DNA of 6,468 bases from Bacteroidales bacterium. GTDB taxonomy: Bacteria; Bacteroidota; Bacteroidia; Bacteroidales; VadinHA17. The notes under the pieces are model-generated. The model was not told the DNA's origin. It did no database searches and saw only the letters and a list, made by a program, of their open reading frames with translations. Each line of letters begins with the position of its first letter. Position 1 is the stretch's first letter. The DNA is taken from the NCBI GenBank assembly GCA_016936695.1, contig JAFGXK010000197.1, positions 1 through 6,468 of the forward strand, read 5' to 3'. This document shows positions 1-6,288 of this stretch, in pieces. The position numbers and the translations under genes were made by a program.

Positions 1-3
1 AGG

Positions 4-106
4 CCAGCCCTCAAGGCTGGAAGAATGTTATTACCATTACCATGGTCATGATTGGGGTTTCTGACAGTTCAGACCTCAAGGCTGGAGATCTTCTGTTATT
101 GCCCAT
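4..106 (-). promoter_or_regulatory. Candidate leader-peptide attenuator for a gene left of the window
   Basis: Read on the minus strand, a short frame starting ATG at 49 encodes MTMVMVITFFQP and stops (TGA, 13-11) inside the loop of a perfect 6-bp hairpin: CCAGCC (20-15), loop TTGAG, GGCTGG (9-4). A second CCAGCC copy lies upstream at 85-80, so two identical left arms could compete for one right arm, the usual logic of ribosome-controlled attenuators. The peptide is rich in Met, Val, Thr and Ile, as expected for control by aspartate-family or branched-chain amino acids. The same frame is open back to ATGs at 106 and 151, so the true peptide start is uncertain. The regulated gene and any terminator would lie outside the window. 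The features are seen in the sequence; the function is inference. The plus strand of the same bases can also be read as VITITMVMI, so direction is not proven. Confidence 0.35.
9..86. repeat. Two 13-bp direct repeats, 65 bp apart
   Basis: The sequence CCTCAAGGCTGGA occurs exactly at 9-21 and 74-86. The first copy is part of a perfect 6-bp-stem hairpin (4-20). The second copy has only a poor partner arm to its left. The two copies flank the candidate leader peptide and may be functional parts of the attenuator rather than an independent repeat family. Confidence 0.6.
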
Positions 107-227
107 TCCCCGACGAATAAAAATCCTATAAATACAGTTCGGGATACTCATTTTTTCATGCAAAAATTACATTATAACTTGAATATCTGCCATTTACCTT
201 TTTGGGCTCGTAAAAACCGCACAAAAC

Positions 228-258
228 AAAAAAAGCCCGGATTGAGTACCAATCCGGG
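228..258 (-). terminator. Rho-independent terminator of the M48 protease gene
   Basis: The perfect 8-bp inverted repeat CCCGGATT (236-243) / AATCCGGG (251-258) has a 7-nt loop. On the minus strand it is followed by seven T residues (complement of the A run 228-234). It starts 28 nt past the protease stop codon at 287, the expected place for that gene's terminator. Confidence 0.85.
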
Positions 259-286
259 TTTATTATTTCCTGATGCGAAACAGCTC

Positions 287-1753
287 TTATTGCCCCACTA
301 TCTTCAGCATTTTTCCGGCTGCAACCTTATCGGTAAGTTCCATGCCATTAAGCAATGCCAATTCAGCCTGCTGTGCCTGAGGTACCCTGAAATATGTCAG
401 TGCATCAGCTACAGTACCAGCCCTGGCCACTTTAACCACATTTATCCTCTTCGGCTTGACGTTGATTTTCGCAGCATCGGTAAGATTTGAGAATGTTGTC
501 ATGGCTGTATTCATGGTAGTAGAGTACGTGTTAAAATCAGCCTCAGTCGATACCCCGTGGAAAACATAAATTAAACCGCCATGACTGATAAAATATGAAA
601 GGACAAGGTTCGTTGCCGTCGCACCTGTCGACTGATCCTGCTGGACCTGTTTGGCCTGTGTCATTATTGCCGGCAATCCGTTAACCGTTGTCCTCTTGCT
701 TCCGGTAGGAGTCAGTCCGTACCTGGCCAGTGTTGTGTCAACTGCTGCCTCAAGGGTCTTCTGATCAGACAACGTAAAAAGCATCAAAGCCTTGCCGTCG
801 GGCGGGGTGACCGTGACCTGAAGAGGCGAATTCTCGAGGGTCCAGCCCATAGGATACCCGAATTTGAATCTCAGCTCAGGATGATAGAATACGTTATTCT
901 CAACATAACCCTGCTTTGGATCCTCTCCGTATATTATACCGTTGATCAACTGAAGATACTGATCCTCATTTACCTTGTAGGTACCCAGTTTCAGCTGGGT
1001 CTGCCATTCCGAAGCCTGCCTGTTGACATCATTATACCTGTCGCCAGGATCGGGATGTGTCGACAGGAATGTTGGAATGCCACCTTCACTTTCAGCCAGG
1101 CTCATCTTCTTTAAAACCTTGAAGAAGTCGGCCATCTTATGGGCATCATAACCAAGCTTTGACGAATATTCAACTCCCAAAGCATCAGCCTGCCTCTCAT
1201 CGTCACGACTGAAGCTGAGGAAAAGCAACTCAAGTCCCTGCATTGCATACTGAGCATACTGCGCAAACTTCTCGGAGGCAATCATACCTCCGATTAACAG
1301 CAGCTGGGCCATCTGCTGCTTGCTCTGGGTTGCTACCGTATGTCGGGCAGTTATGTGACCCATTTCATGGGCAAGAACACCCATAAGCTCAGCCTCACTG
1401 TTAAGTTGTGCAAGGATTCCTCGAGTCAGATAAATATATCCGCCCGGAACGGCAAAAGCGTTGACTACAGGAGAATCAACCACCTTAACGTGGTACTCAA
1501 GATTCGGGCGATGCGATATCTTTCCCATCTCGGTCCCTTTCGTCTGAACAAAATTCTGAAGATTGTTGTCGCTGTAAACTCCGAAAGTTGCAAGAACCTG
1601 TGGATCATAAGACATGCCAAGCGCGACTTCCTGCTCTTCCGACATAAGCATTAGCTGCTTTTTACCGGTAACAGGATTTATCGCACATGATATCACCAGC
1701 AGAAGTGTCGCGGTGAACAGCGTAAAAACTACCGGAATATTCAGTTTTCTCAT
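287..1753 (-). CDS. M48-family zinc metalloprotease, lipoprotein
   Basis: Predicted 488-aa M48 peptidase, probably anchored to the envelope and acting on misfolded or misassembled envelope proteins, as known for the LoiP/BepA relatives. The chosen start gives a signal peptide with lipobox LVISC (Cys23), followed by the family-typical INPVTGKKQLML segment. The zinc site is HEMGH (His129, Glu130, His133), with the third ligand Glu186 in SRDDERQAD. PGGYIYLTRG (about 103-112) and STHP (231-234) are further family motifs. After the catalytic domain there is a region of roughly 150 residues, then a C-terminal 55-residue segment (about 435-488, ending AGKMLKIVG) that resembles a LysM-like module seen in some M48 proteins. 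The frame is open 46 codons further upstream (ATG at 1891), but that would bury the lipoprotein signal, so ATG at 1753 is preferred. No Shine-Dalgarno sequence is visible. The gene lies 207 nt downstream of the GH130 gene on the same strand and has its own terminator. All catalytic residues are present. Confidence 0.93.
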   Translation of the reverse strand: MRKLNIPVVFTLFTATLLLVISCAINPVTGKKQLMLMSEEQEVALGMSYDPQVLATFGVYSDNNLQNFVQTKGTEMGKISHRPNLEYHVKVVDSPVVNAFAVPGGYIYLTRGILAQLNSEAELMGVLAHEMGHITARHTVATQSKQQMAQLLLIGGMIASEKFAQYAQYAMQGLELLFLSFSRDDERQADALGVEYSSKLGYDAHKMADFFKVLKKMSLAESEGGIPTFLSTHPDPGDRYNDVNRQASEWQTQLKLGTYKVNEDQYLQLINGIIYGEDPKQGYVENNVFYHPELRFKFGYPMGWTLENSPLQVTVTPPDGKALMLFTLSDQKTLEAAVDTTLARYGLTPTGSKRTTVNGLPAIMTQAKQVQQDQSTGATATNLVLSYFISHGGLIYVFHGVSTEADFNTYSTTMNTAMTTFSNLTDAAKINVKPKRINVVKVARAGTVADALTYFRVPQAQQAELALLNGMELTDKVAAGKMLKIVGQ

Positions 1754-1852
1754 TTCATCAAATTTATAGTTGAATAATGTTTGGTACCTTCTGGATGTAA
1801 CAATTTGATTAATATATATCAAAGATCGCAAAAAAACATCACAAGGGAAAAC

Positions 1853-1876
1853 AATCCCTAAAATAGTGTAGGGATT
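1853..1876 (-). terminator. Weak hairpin, possible terminator after the GH130 gene
   Basis: The perfect 8-bp inverted repeat AATCCCTA / TAGGGATT has an 8-nt loop and lies 85 nt past the GH130 stop codon. On the minus strand it is followed by GTTTTCCC, a poor U tract. It may act as a weak terminator separating the GH130 and protease transcripts, or be a leader structure of the protease mRNA. The rest of the 1754-1960 gap holds no credible gene. Confidence 0.35.
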
Positions 1877-1960
1877 AAATCGTATGAACATTAAGTGTCT
1901 GATGTCCGTTCTGCAAAATCTGAGCCGGAATGAACAGCCCGCACAATCCCCGGAGTTATA

Positions 1961-3061
1961 TTATTTTCCTTCCCTCACCGCCACAGCAATTCTCGAATCG
2001 GCAGTGCCATAGTAGAGAAACCACTTATCCCTGAAGTAAACCATCCCCTCAACAAAGCAGACATTATTCACCTCTCCCGTCAGTTCATAGGGCTTGTCGG
2101 GAAAAATAAAATAATCGTCCGTTCTTCCGATCAGCCGGTACGGTCTCACTCCGTCGAATAAAACCTGCCCGGCAGCATATGTGAATTTGGGCAGGCCCGG
2201 ATCATTGTTATTGGCAGCATTGCTCGCATTGTAAACAAGAAGAATTCCCTGGTCCCTCACCAGGGCATAGGGACCCGGTTCGACTAGCCGGCTGTCAAAG
2301 TATCCAGGACGTGGATGGAGGACTGATATCATCCTGCCGTTTTCACTGTTCTCAACAGCTTCCCAATGGATAAGGTCGTCGGATGTGGCCATAAAAAGAT
2401 CGGTGTCGCCGAAATACATCCAGTAAAGGCCGTTTATCCTGGTGGCAATTATTCTTCCGTTTTCGAGCCTCGACACAATCGCGCCCGATTTTGACCAGGT
2501 ATCCTTGTATTTCCCTTCTCCCAGCACCAGTCCGTGCTTTTCCCAGGACCGGAGATCCTTTGAACTTGCCAGGCACAGCCGGGCAGTCTTCCCATCGTAT
2601 GAAGTGTAGGTGAGAATATAGGTTCCGTCCTCACTTTCCACTATCCGCGGATCCTCAACCCCTCCCGGCCATTCATAAGCATTCATGTTATCCCTGGCTG
2701 GATAGAATATCGGCTCCGGCTCCTTGGTGAAATGCAGGCCGTCGTCACTGACAGCCAGTCCAAGCCTTGAAGTCATAGCTTCATCCTGGGCCCTGTATAT
2801 CATATATACCTTACCGTACCTGACCACAGCAGACGGATTGAGAACATTCCGCTCATCCCATTTCACAGCTTTTTCTGATACGGGACAACTAAAAACCTGT
2901 CCGGCCGATGGTTCAAGTATGGGATTGATTGAATCCACCTTTACAAAACCGGAAAGCGTCCAGGCTTCCTTACCTTCGGGAACAGGTGTTTCCTTTACGG
3001 GATTATGGCATCCGGGCAAAAGGAAAACGGCAAGGACCAGGCATTTGAATTTCATGTTCAT
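1961..3061 (-). CDS. GH130-family glycosidase, lipoprotein (likely mannoside-active)
   Basis: Predicted 366-aa five-bladed beta-propeller enzyme of glycoside hydrolase family 130, which acts on beta-mannosides either by phosphorolysis or by hydrolysis. Visible family features are the N-terminal blade NPSAVVRYGKVYMIYRAQD (about 75-93), GVEDPRI (134-140, with Asp137 as the probable catalytic acid), repeated blade motifs such as ASSKDLRSWE and ATSDDLIHWE, EPGPYAL (261-267), and the terminal YELTGEVNNVCF (325-336) and YYGTAD (350-355). The N-terminus is a lipoprotein signal (LLPGC, Cys18), so the protein should lie outside the cytoplasm. Known GH130 phosphorylases are cytoplasmic, whereas exported Bacteroides members such as BT3780 and BACOVA_03624 are beta-1,2-mannosidases; by analogy this one is more likely a hydrolase. 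ATG at 3061 and ATG at 3055 (codon 3) are both possible starts. No susC/susD pair is visible nearby, so it is not in a recognisable polysaccharide utilisation locus within this window. The exact linkage cannot be decided from the sequence. Confidence 0.85.
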   Translation of the reverse strand: MNMKFKCLVLAVFLLPGCHNPVKETPVPEGKEAWTLSGFVKVDSINPILEPSAGQVFSCPVSEKAVKWDERNVLNPSAVVRYGKVYMIYRAQDEAMTSRLGLAVSDDGLHFTKEPEPIFYPARDNMNAYEWPGGVEDPRIVESEDGTYILTYTSYDGKTARLCLASSKDLRSWEKHGLVLGEGKYKDTWSKSGAIVSRLENGRIIATRINGLYWMYFGDTDLFMATSDDLIHWEAVENSENGRMISVLHPRPGYFDSRLVEPGPYALVRDQGILLVYNASNAANNNDPGLPKFTYAAGQVLFDGVRPYRLIGRTDDYFIFPDKPYELTGEVNNVCFVEGMVYFRDKWFLYYGTADSRIAVAVREGK

Positions 3062-3121
3062 ATTATCACTTATTAACTGAGTATTTTATTGAGATAAATT
3101 TAGGCAGAATGATGTACATGT

Positions 3122-3129
3122 CAAAATTA
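3122..3129 (-). promoter_or_regulatory. Possible -7 box for the GH130 gene
   Basis: The minus strand reads TAATTTTG, an exact match to the Bacteroidota -7 consensus TAnnTTTG, 61 nt upstream of the start codon. No TTG sits at the expected distance of about 20 nt upstream, so this is only half a promoter. Two TGTACA palindromes (3113-3118 and 3138-3143) flank it. Confidence 0.25.
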
Positions 3130-3167
3130 TGTCACTGTGTACAAGCATACCGGAATTGCGTGAAAAT

Positions 3168-3689
3168 ATGGCAATAGTGCCTGAAAATCATATCGTTTTG
3201 GGTAAAATATTTGTCGAATATCAATAAACTGCTTATCGTTTATCGATAAATTTTCGTGAATTTTTTCAATTAATTGATCTGCTATTGTTGGAAGATATCT
3301 TGAGATTGTTCCGTAACGGCCTTGGTATTGAAGAATGGAGGAGCCAATTTGGCACTTCCAATAGTGAAATAATGGGATTGCGTGTTTCTCCTTTTGCTTT
3401 TACTGAACATGGAGTTATTATGCTCGCCAGCGTATTGAATAGTGAAAAAGCCATAAAAGTCAATTTACAGATAGTAAGAATATTCATTCGGATGCGCGAA
3501 ATAATGATTTCGAATAAAGAAATACTATTCAGATTGGAGAGAATGGAGTGCAATATGGCTGACCATGATGCCCAAATAATTTCAATCCTTGATTATATGG
3601 GCCAGTTGGAAGAAACCAAATATCAGGAACAGGATCAGAAGAATCGTAAACGAATTGGGTTTAAGACTTCAGGAAACACTGAAGACTAG
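3168..3689 (+). pseudogene. Decayed ORF6N-domain protein gene (phage/mobile-element type)
   Basis: The C-terminal two thirds of an ORF6N-domain protein is intact from about 3324 to 3689: EEWRSQFGTSN, then SPFAFTEHGVIMLASVLNS, KAIKVNLQIVRIFIRMREIM, a coiled-coil-like LERMECNMADHDAQI segment, and the usual KRIGFK ending. ORF6N is a putative DNA-binding domain common in phage and mobile-element proteins. The N-terminal half with its usual RGxxVMLDxDLAxLY core is missing in all three plus frames. In the same frame, an ATG at 3168 opens MAIVPENHIVLGKIF, which resembles the first residues of ORF6N proteins, then hits TAA at 3225. From there to about 3320 the sequence is AT-rich and unrelated. The only other start in frame is a TTG at 3285, which would begin inside the scrambled part. 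I infer a relic with an N-terminal stop and an internal deletion or replacement. A short expressed C-terminal protein is not excluded. Confidence 0.7.
3239..3250. repeat. Perfect 12-bp palindrome in the relic's scrambled section
   Basis: TTTATCGATAAA is its own reverse complement. It lies within the stretch of the ORF6N relic that has lost similarity, preceded by a partial second copy of TTATCG. It may be the footprint of a rearrangement, or chance in an AT-rich region. Confidence 0.4.
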
Positions 3690-3764
3690 AGTGAGTGTGA
3701 GTGCGGGTTATGAGGAAAAAAGAATGAGAGTGCTCGCTCCCGCTCTCACTCTCACTCTTTTTTC
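3688..3764. terminator. Bidirectional terminator with three competing repeat arms
   Basis: An 18-bp stem with one mismatch is formed by 3715-3732 (GAAAAAAG followed by AATGAGAGTG) and 3747-3764 (CACTCTCACTC followed by TTTTTTC), with a 14-nt loop. It leaves six U residues when transcribed in either direction, so it can end both the tRNA-Asn transcript (minus) and any transcript from the ORF6N relic (plus). A third arm at 3688-3707 matches the complement of 3739-3758 at 18 of 20 positions, so the right arm can pair with either of two partners. The arms are built from short GAGTGA-like units. Confidence 0.75.
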
Positions 3765-3766
3765 TG

Positions 3767-3840
3767 CTCCCCAGGTAAGGCTCGAACTTACGACCTACGG
3801 ATTAACAGTCCGCCGCTCTAACCAACTGAGCTACTGAGGA
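3767..3840 (-). tRNA. tRNA-Asn (anticodon GTT)
   Basis: A complete 74-nt cloverleaf can be read on the minus strand. The acceptor stem is TCCTCAG / CTGGGGA with one G-T wobble. The D arm is GCTC / GAGC. The anticodon arm is GCGGA / TCCGT with loop CTGTTAA, anticodon GTT at 3806-3804. The T arm is GTAAG / CTTAC with loop TTCGAGC. The discriminator base is G73 and the next bases are CAG, so the 3' CCA is not encoded and must be added after transcription. A matching Bacteroidota promoter lies upstream and a strong terminator directly downstream, so it appears to be a monocistronic tRNA gene. Confidence 0.97.
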
Positions 3841-3868
3841 AGGTTATTTGCTCTCAAATTAAGCGTGC

Positions 3869-3899
3869 CAAAAATAAGCCCTTTATGTGAATTAAGCAA
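3869..3899 (-). promoter_or_regulatory. Bacteroidota-type promoter of tRNA-Asn
   Basis: On the minus strand, TTG (3899-3897), a 20-nt spacer and TATTTTTG (3876-3869) match the Bacteroidota -33/-7 consensus (TTG, 19-21 nt, TAnnTTTG). Transcription would start near 3862, about 20 nt before the mature tRNA 5' end at 3840. Confidence 0.65.
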
Positions 3900-3907
3900 T
3901 ATCTTTG
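3900..3907 (+). promoter_or_regulatory. Possible -7 box for the PfkB kinase gene
   Basis: TATCTTTG matches TAnnTTTG exactly and lies 115 nt upstream of the kinase ATG, back to back with the tRNA promoter. No TTG is present about 20 nt upstream, where a -33 element is expected, so the call is weak. The remaining leader up to 4022 shows no clear structure. Confidence 0.25.
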
Positions 3908-4022
3908 CCGAAAATTTTTCATGAAACCCACATGATTGATCTTAATCTCAAATACAACAGAAGATTATTATTTTTCAATCATGTGTGGTTCCATCAGACC
4001 ATTAAAAATTAATTATTTGCGG

Positions 4023-5009
4023 ATGAAACGGATATTGGGAATAGGCAACGCCCTTGTGGATATCATGACTTTACTCCAGGGTGATTATTTACTACAGGAA
4101 TTCAAGCTTCCTAAGGGCAGCATGCAACTCGTCGACAGGGAAAAATCAGAAGGAATAAAAGCCGCGACAGAGATCTTCCCCAGAACCTGGACCTCAGGCG
4201 GATCGGCCGCCAACACAATCCACGGACTGGCAATGCTCGGCGCCGACACCGGATTCATTGGATCAATTGGCCGCGACGATATCGGCGATTTTTTTGAAAA
4301 TGAAATGAAAAAAGCGGGAGCAAACACCCTCCTTATCCGCAGGAACTCGCCAACCGGGACAGCCATTGCTCTCATTACAGAAGATTCAGAAAGAACATTC
4401 GCAACCCACCTTGGCGCAGCAATCGAACTCAATGCAGAAGATCTCAAACCACTCCTGTTTGAAGGATACGACATACTGTACCTTGAGGGCTACATAATAA
4501 ACAACTTTCCCCTCGTCGAAACAGCATGCAGCATTGCCCGCCGTAATAACATGCTCATTGCACTCGACCTTGCAAGCTATAATGTGGTCGAGGAACATAT
4601 CGAATCATTTCGCAAAATAGTAACGGAATATGTGGATATCCTGTTTGCAAATGAACAGGAGTCCCTGGCATTCACTGGACTGGAAGCTGAAGAAGCTGTC
4701 TCAGTCCTCTCAGAAATGTCTCCAACTGTTATCCTCAAGGTTGGGGCTGAAGGTTCGTGGCTTGCCCAGGGTACGGAAAAAGTCAAGGTGACTGCCTTCC
4801 CGGTGAATTGCGTCGATACAACAGGCGCCGGCGACCTGTATGCTGCCGGCTTCCTTTACGCCCTTGCAAACGGCCTCCCCCTTGAGCAATGCGGCGTGGC
4901 CGGCTCGCTGATGGCAGGAAAAGTCATCGAAATAGTCGGTGCCAGAATGGACAGAAACCGCTTCAGGGAAATAAAAAACGAGCTCGCCGAAATTCTGTCC
5001 GGGAATTAA
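4023..5009 (+). CDS. PfkB-family carbohydrate/nucleoside kinase (adenosine-kinase-like)
   Basis: Predicted 328-aa cytoplasmic ribokinase/PfkB-family kinase that transfers phosphate from ATP to a sugar or nucleoside hydroxyl. Motifs, numbered from the ATG at 4023, are GIGNALVD (6-13, substrate-side start of the fold), SGGSAAN (58-64) and IGSIGRDDIGDFF (79-91), which form the first PfkB signature, then NEQES (210-214), KVGAEGS (239-245) and the second signature DTTGAGDLYAAGF (265-277) with catalytic base Asp271, followed by AGKVIEIVGAR (298-308). Length and motif spacing are normal and nothing essential is missing. The overall pattern resembles the adenosine-kinase-like branch often found in Bacteroidota, but substrate cannot be fixed from sequence alone. 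The frame is open 29 codons further upstream to 3936; that extension is AT-rich and unlike the family, so ATG 4023 is preferred. The gene is monocistronic here and converges on the permease gene, with 24 nt between stop codons and no visible terminator. Confidence 0.92.
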   Translation: MKRILGIGNALVDIMTLLQGDYLLQEFKLPKGSMQLVDREKSEGIKAATEIFPRTWTSGGSAANTIHGLAMLGADTGFIGSIGRDDIGDFFENEMKKAGANTLLIRRNSPTGTAIALITEDSERTFATHLGAAIELNAEDLKPLLFEGYDILYLEGYIINNFPLVETACSIARRNNMLIALDLASYNVVEEHIESFRKIVTEYVDILFANEQESLAFTGLEAEEAVSVLSEMSPTVILKVGAEGSWLAQGTEKVKVTAFPVNCVDTTGAGDLYAAGFLYALANGLPLEQCGVAGSLMAGKVIEIVGARMDRNRFREIKNELAEILSGN

Positions 5010-5033
5010 CCAGGCTAAGCCAAACCAGAACTA

Positions 5034-6287
5034 TTATTGAACGGCAGCCCTTCCGGCTTTGTATCCGCTCAGCCCATAGTACACAACGAATGCAAAACAC
5101 ACAAGAGGCACAATGAATCCGAGAGCCATCCTCGATATATCAGCAATGTAGCCCATCAGCAGGGGAATGAGAGCACCTCCTACTATTGCCATCACCAGGA
5201 ATGATGAGGCTTTCTTGGTCAGCGGCCCGAGATCCTTGATGCCAAGGGCAAAGATCGTAGGAAACATTACCGACATGAAGAAGTATGTTGAAAACAGGGC
5301 GACTACGGATATCCAGCCAAGTCCGGCCACAACCAGGGCCATCATAATGACATTTGCCACAGCATAAACAGCAAGAAGCTTATTTGGACTTACTATCCTC
5401 ATAAATACAGTGCTCCCTGTAAAGCGTCCGAGCCAGAACAATCCCATTCCTCCTATTCCCAGTATGAGCGAAGCCTGCTGGTTGGTAAGCGAAGGTATCT
5501 CCTCAGTAACATAATTTATAAAGAAACTGTTTATACCGGTTTGTGCCGCGACATAAAGAAACTGTGCAACCACTGCGAGAATGAAATGTGGATATTTCAG
5601 GAGATCCCTGATTGTTCCTGCCGAAGCAGCTCCGGCTTCATCCGTCTCCTCCTTCACCGGAGGAAATTTGATTCTCCAGAAAAGAAAAGCTACAATAAGT
5701 ACCATGGTGCCGATAAGCATGTAGGGAAGGGCTATTGTAGAAAATTTGTTCCCATTTCCGCTTCCCGAGAATATGAGCATGCCTCCCACCAGGGGACCCG
5801 CTACCCAGCCAAGCCCGTTGAACGACTGTGAGAAGTTTATCCTCCTTTCGGCATAATCGGGCGGACCCAGAACCGTAGTATAAGGATTTGCCGCAGTCTC
5901 CAGACAGGTCAGACCGCAGGCAATTATAAAGAGACATAACAGGAAACTTCCGAAGGTCTGGATAAAGGTGGCGGGAAACATCAGAAAAGCCCCTCCGGCA
6001 AAGAGGAGAAGACCGATTATAATTCCTTTTTTGTATCCAATCCTCTGCATAAGGAGTCCGGCAGGAACAGCCATCAGGAAATAGCCTCCGTAAAAAACAA
6101 ACTGTATAAAGGCTGATCTGGCTTTCGACATGCTGAGGAGCTCCTGAAAATGCTTGTTCAGGACATCAATGCATCCGTGAGCAAAGCCCCATAGAAAGAA
6201 AAGACTGGTAACAAGTATGAAAGGGACCAGAAATCCCTCGTAAACAAGCTTCTGCCTGTTTGCGCCTGCAGGAGAACCGCTATTCAT
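5034..6287 (-). CDS. FucP-family sugar:H+ symporter (major facilitator superfamily)
   Basis: Predicted 417-aa inner-membrane permease with about 12 hydrophobic segments and a charged central loop near residues 210-230 (PPVKEETDEAG). It belongs to the FucP/NagP/glucose-galactose branch of the major facilitator superfamily. Key motifs are FLWGFAHGCIDVL (33-45), whose Asp41 aligns with the proton/sugar-coupling Asp46 of E. coli FucP, CLETAANPYTTVLGP (128-142), whose Glu130 aligns with FucP Glu135, and SFNGLG with Asn157. Both transport acids are present, so it should be a working proton symporter. The sugar could be fucose, glucose, galactose, mannose or N-acetylglucosamine. The frame opens at a TTG (6293), but ATG at 6287 two codons later is the better start. 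A 9-bp dyad ends one base before that ATG. An independent terminator upstream (6353-6379) suggests it is transcribed separately from the gene at the right edge. Confidence 0.92.
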   Translation of the reverse strand: MNSGSPAGANRQKLVYEGFLVPFILVTSLFFLWGFAHGCIDVLNKHFQELLSMSKARSAFIQFVFYGGYFLMAVPAGLLMQRIGYKKGIIIGLLLFAGGAFLMFPATFIQTFGSFLLCLFIIACGLTCLETAANPYTTVLGPPDYAERRINFSQSFNGLGWVAGPLVGGMLIFSGSGNGNKFSTIALPYMLIGTMVLIVAFLFWRIKFPPVKEETDEAGAASAGTIRDLLKYPHFILAVVAQFLYVAAQTGINSFFINYVTEEIPSLTNQQASLILGIGGMGLFWLGRFTGSTVFMRIVSPNKLLAVYAVANVIMMALVVAGLGWISVVALFSTYFFMSVMFPTIFALGIKDLGPLTKKASSFLVMAIVGGALIPLLMGYIADISRMALGFIVPLVCFAFVVYYGLSGYKAGRAAVQ

Positions 6288-6288
6288 A

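Noticed and set aside
3..131. Plus-strand open frame at the left edge containing VITITMVMI, possibly a gene end or a plus-strand Thr/Ile leader
   Set aside because: No start is visible in the window, the text after it has no family resemblance, and on this strand the hairpin precedes the codons. The minus-strand reading puts the stop inside the hairpin and fits attenuation better, but direction is not proven.
158..490. Open plus-strand frame of 110 codons over the protease 3' end
   Set aside because: It runs antisense through the terminator hairpin and the conserved C-terminus of the protease, with no recognisable domain; it is a shadow frame.
1754..1891. In-frame 46-codon N-terminal extension of the M48 protease with an ATG at 1891
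   Set aside because: It would place the lipoprotein signal and Cys lipobox inside the protein, and the segment lacks family similarity. The ATG at 1753 gives a standard lipoprotein start.
2724..3080. Plus-strand frame of 118 codons antisense to the GH130 gene
   Set aside because: It mirrors the coding strand of a well-supported enzyme and has no domain, signal or start context of its own.
3285..3689. A complete small gene starting with TTG at 3285
   Set aside because: The start would fall in the scrambled part of the ORF6N relic and lacks the domain core. A decayed gene beginning at 3168 explains the same frame better.
3936..4022. N-terminal extension of the PfkB kinase
   Set aside because: The 29 extra codons are AT-rich and unlike the family, whose members begin just before the GIGNALVD motif; ATG 4023 fits.
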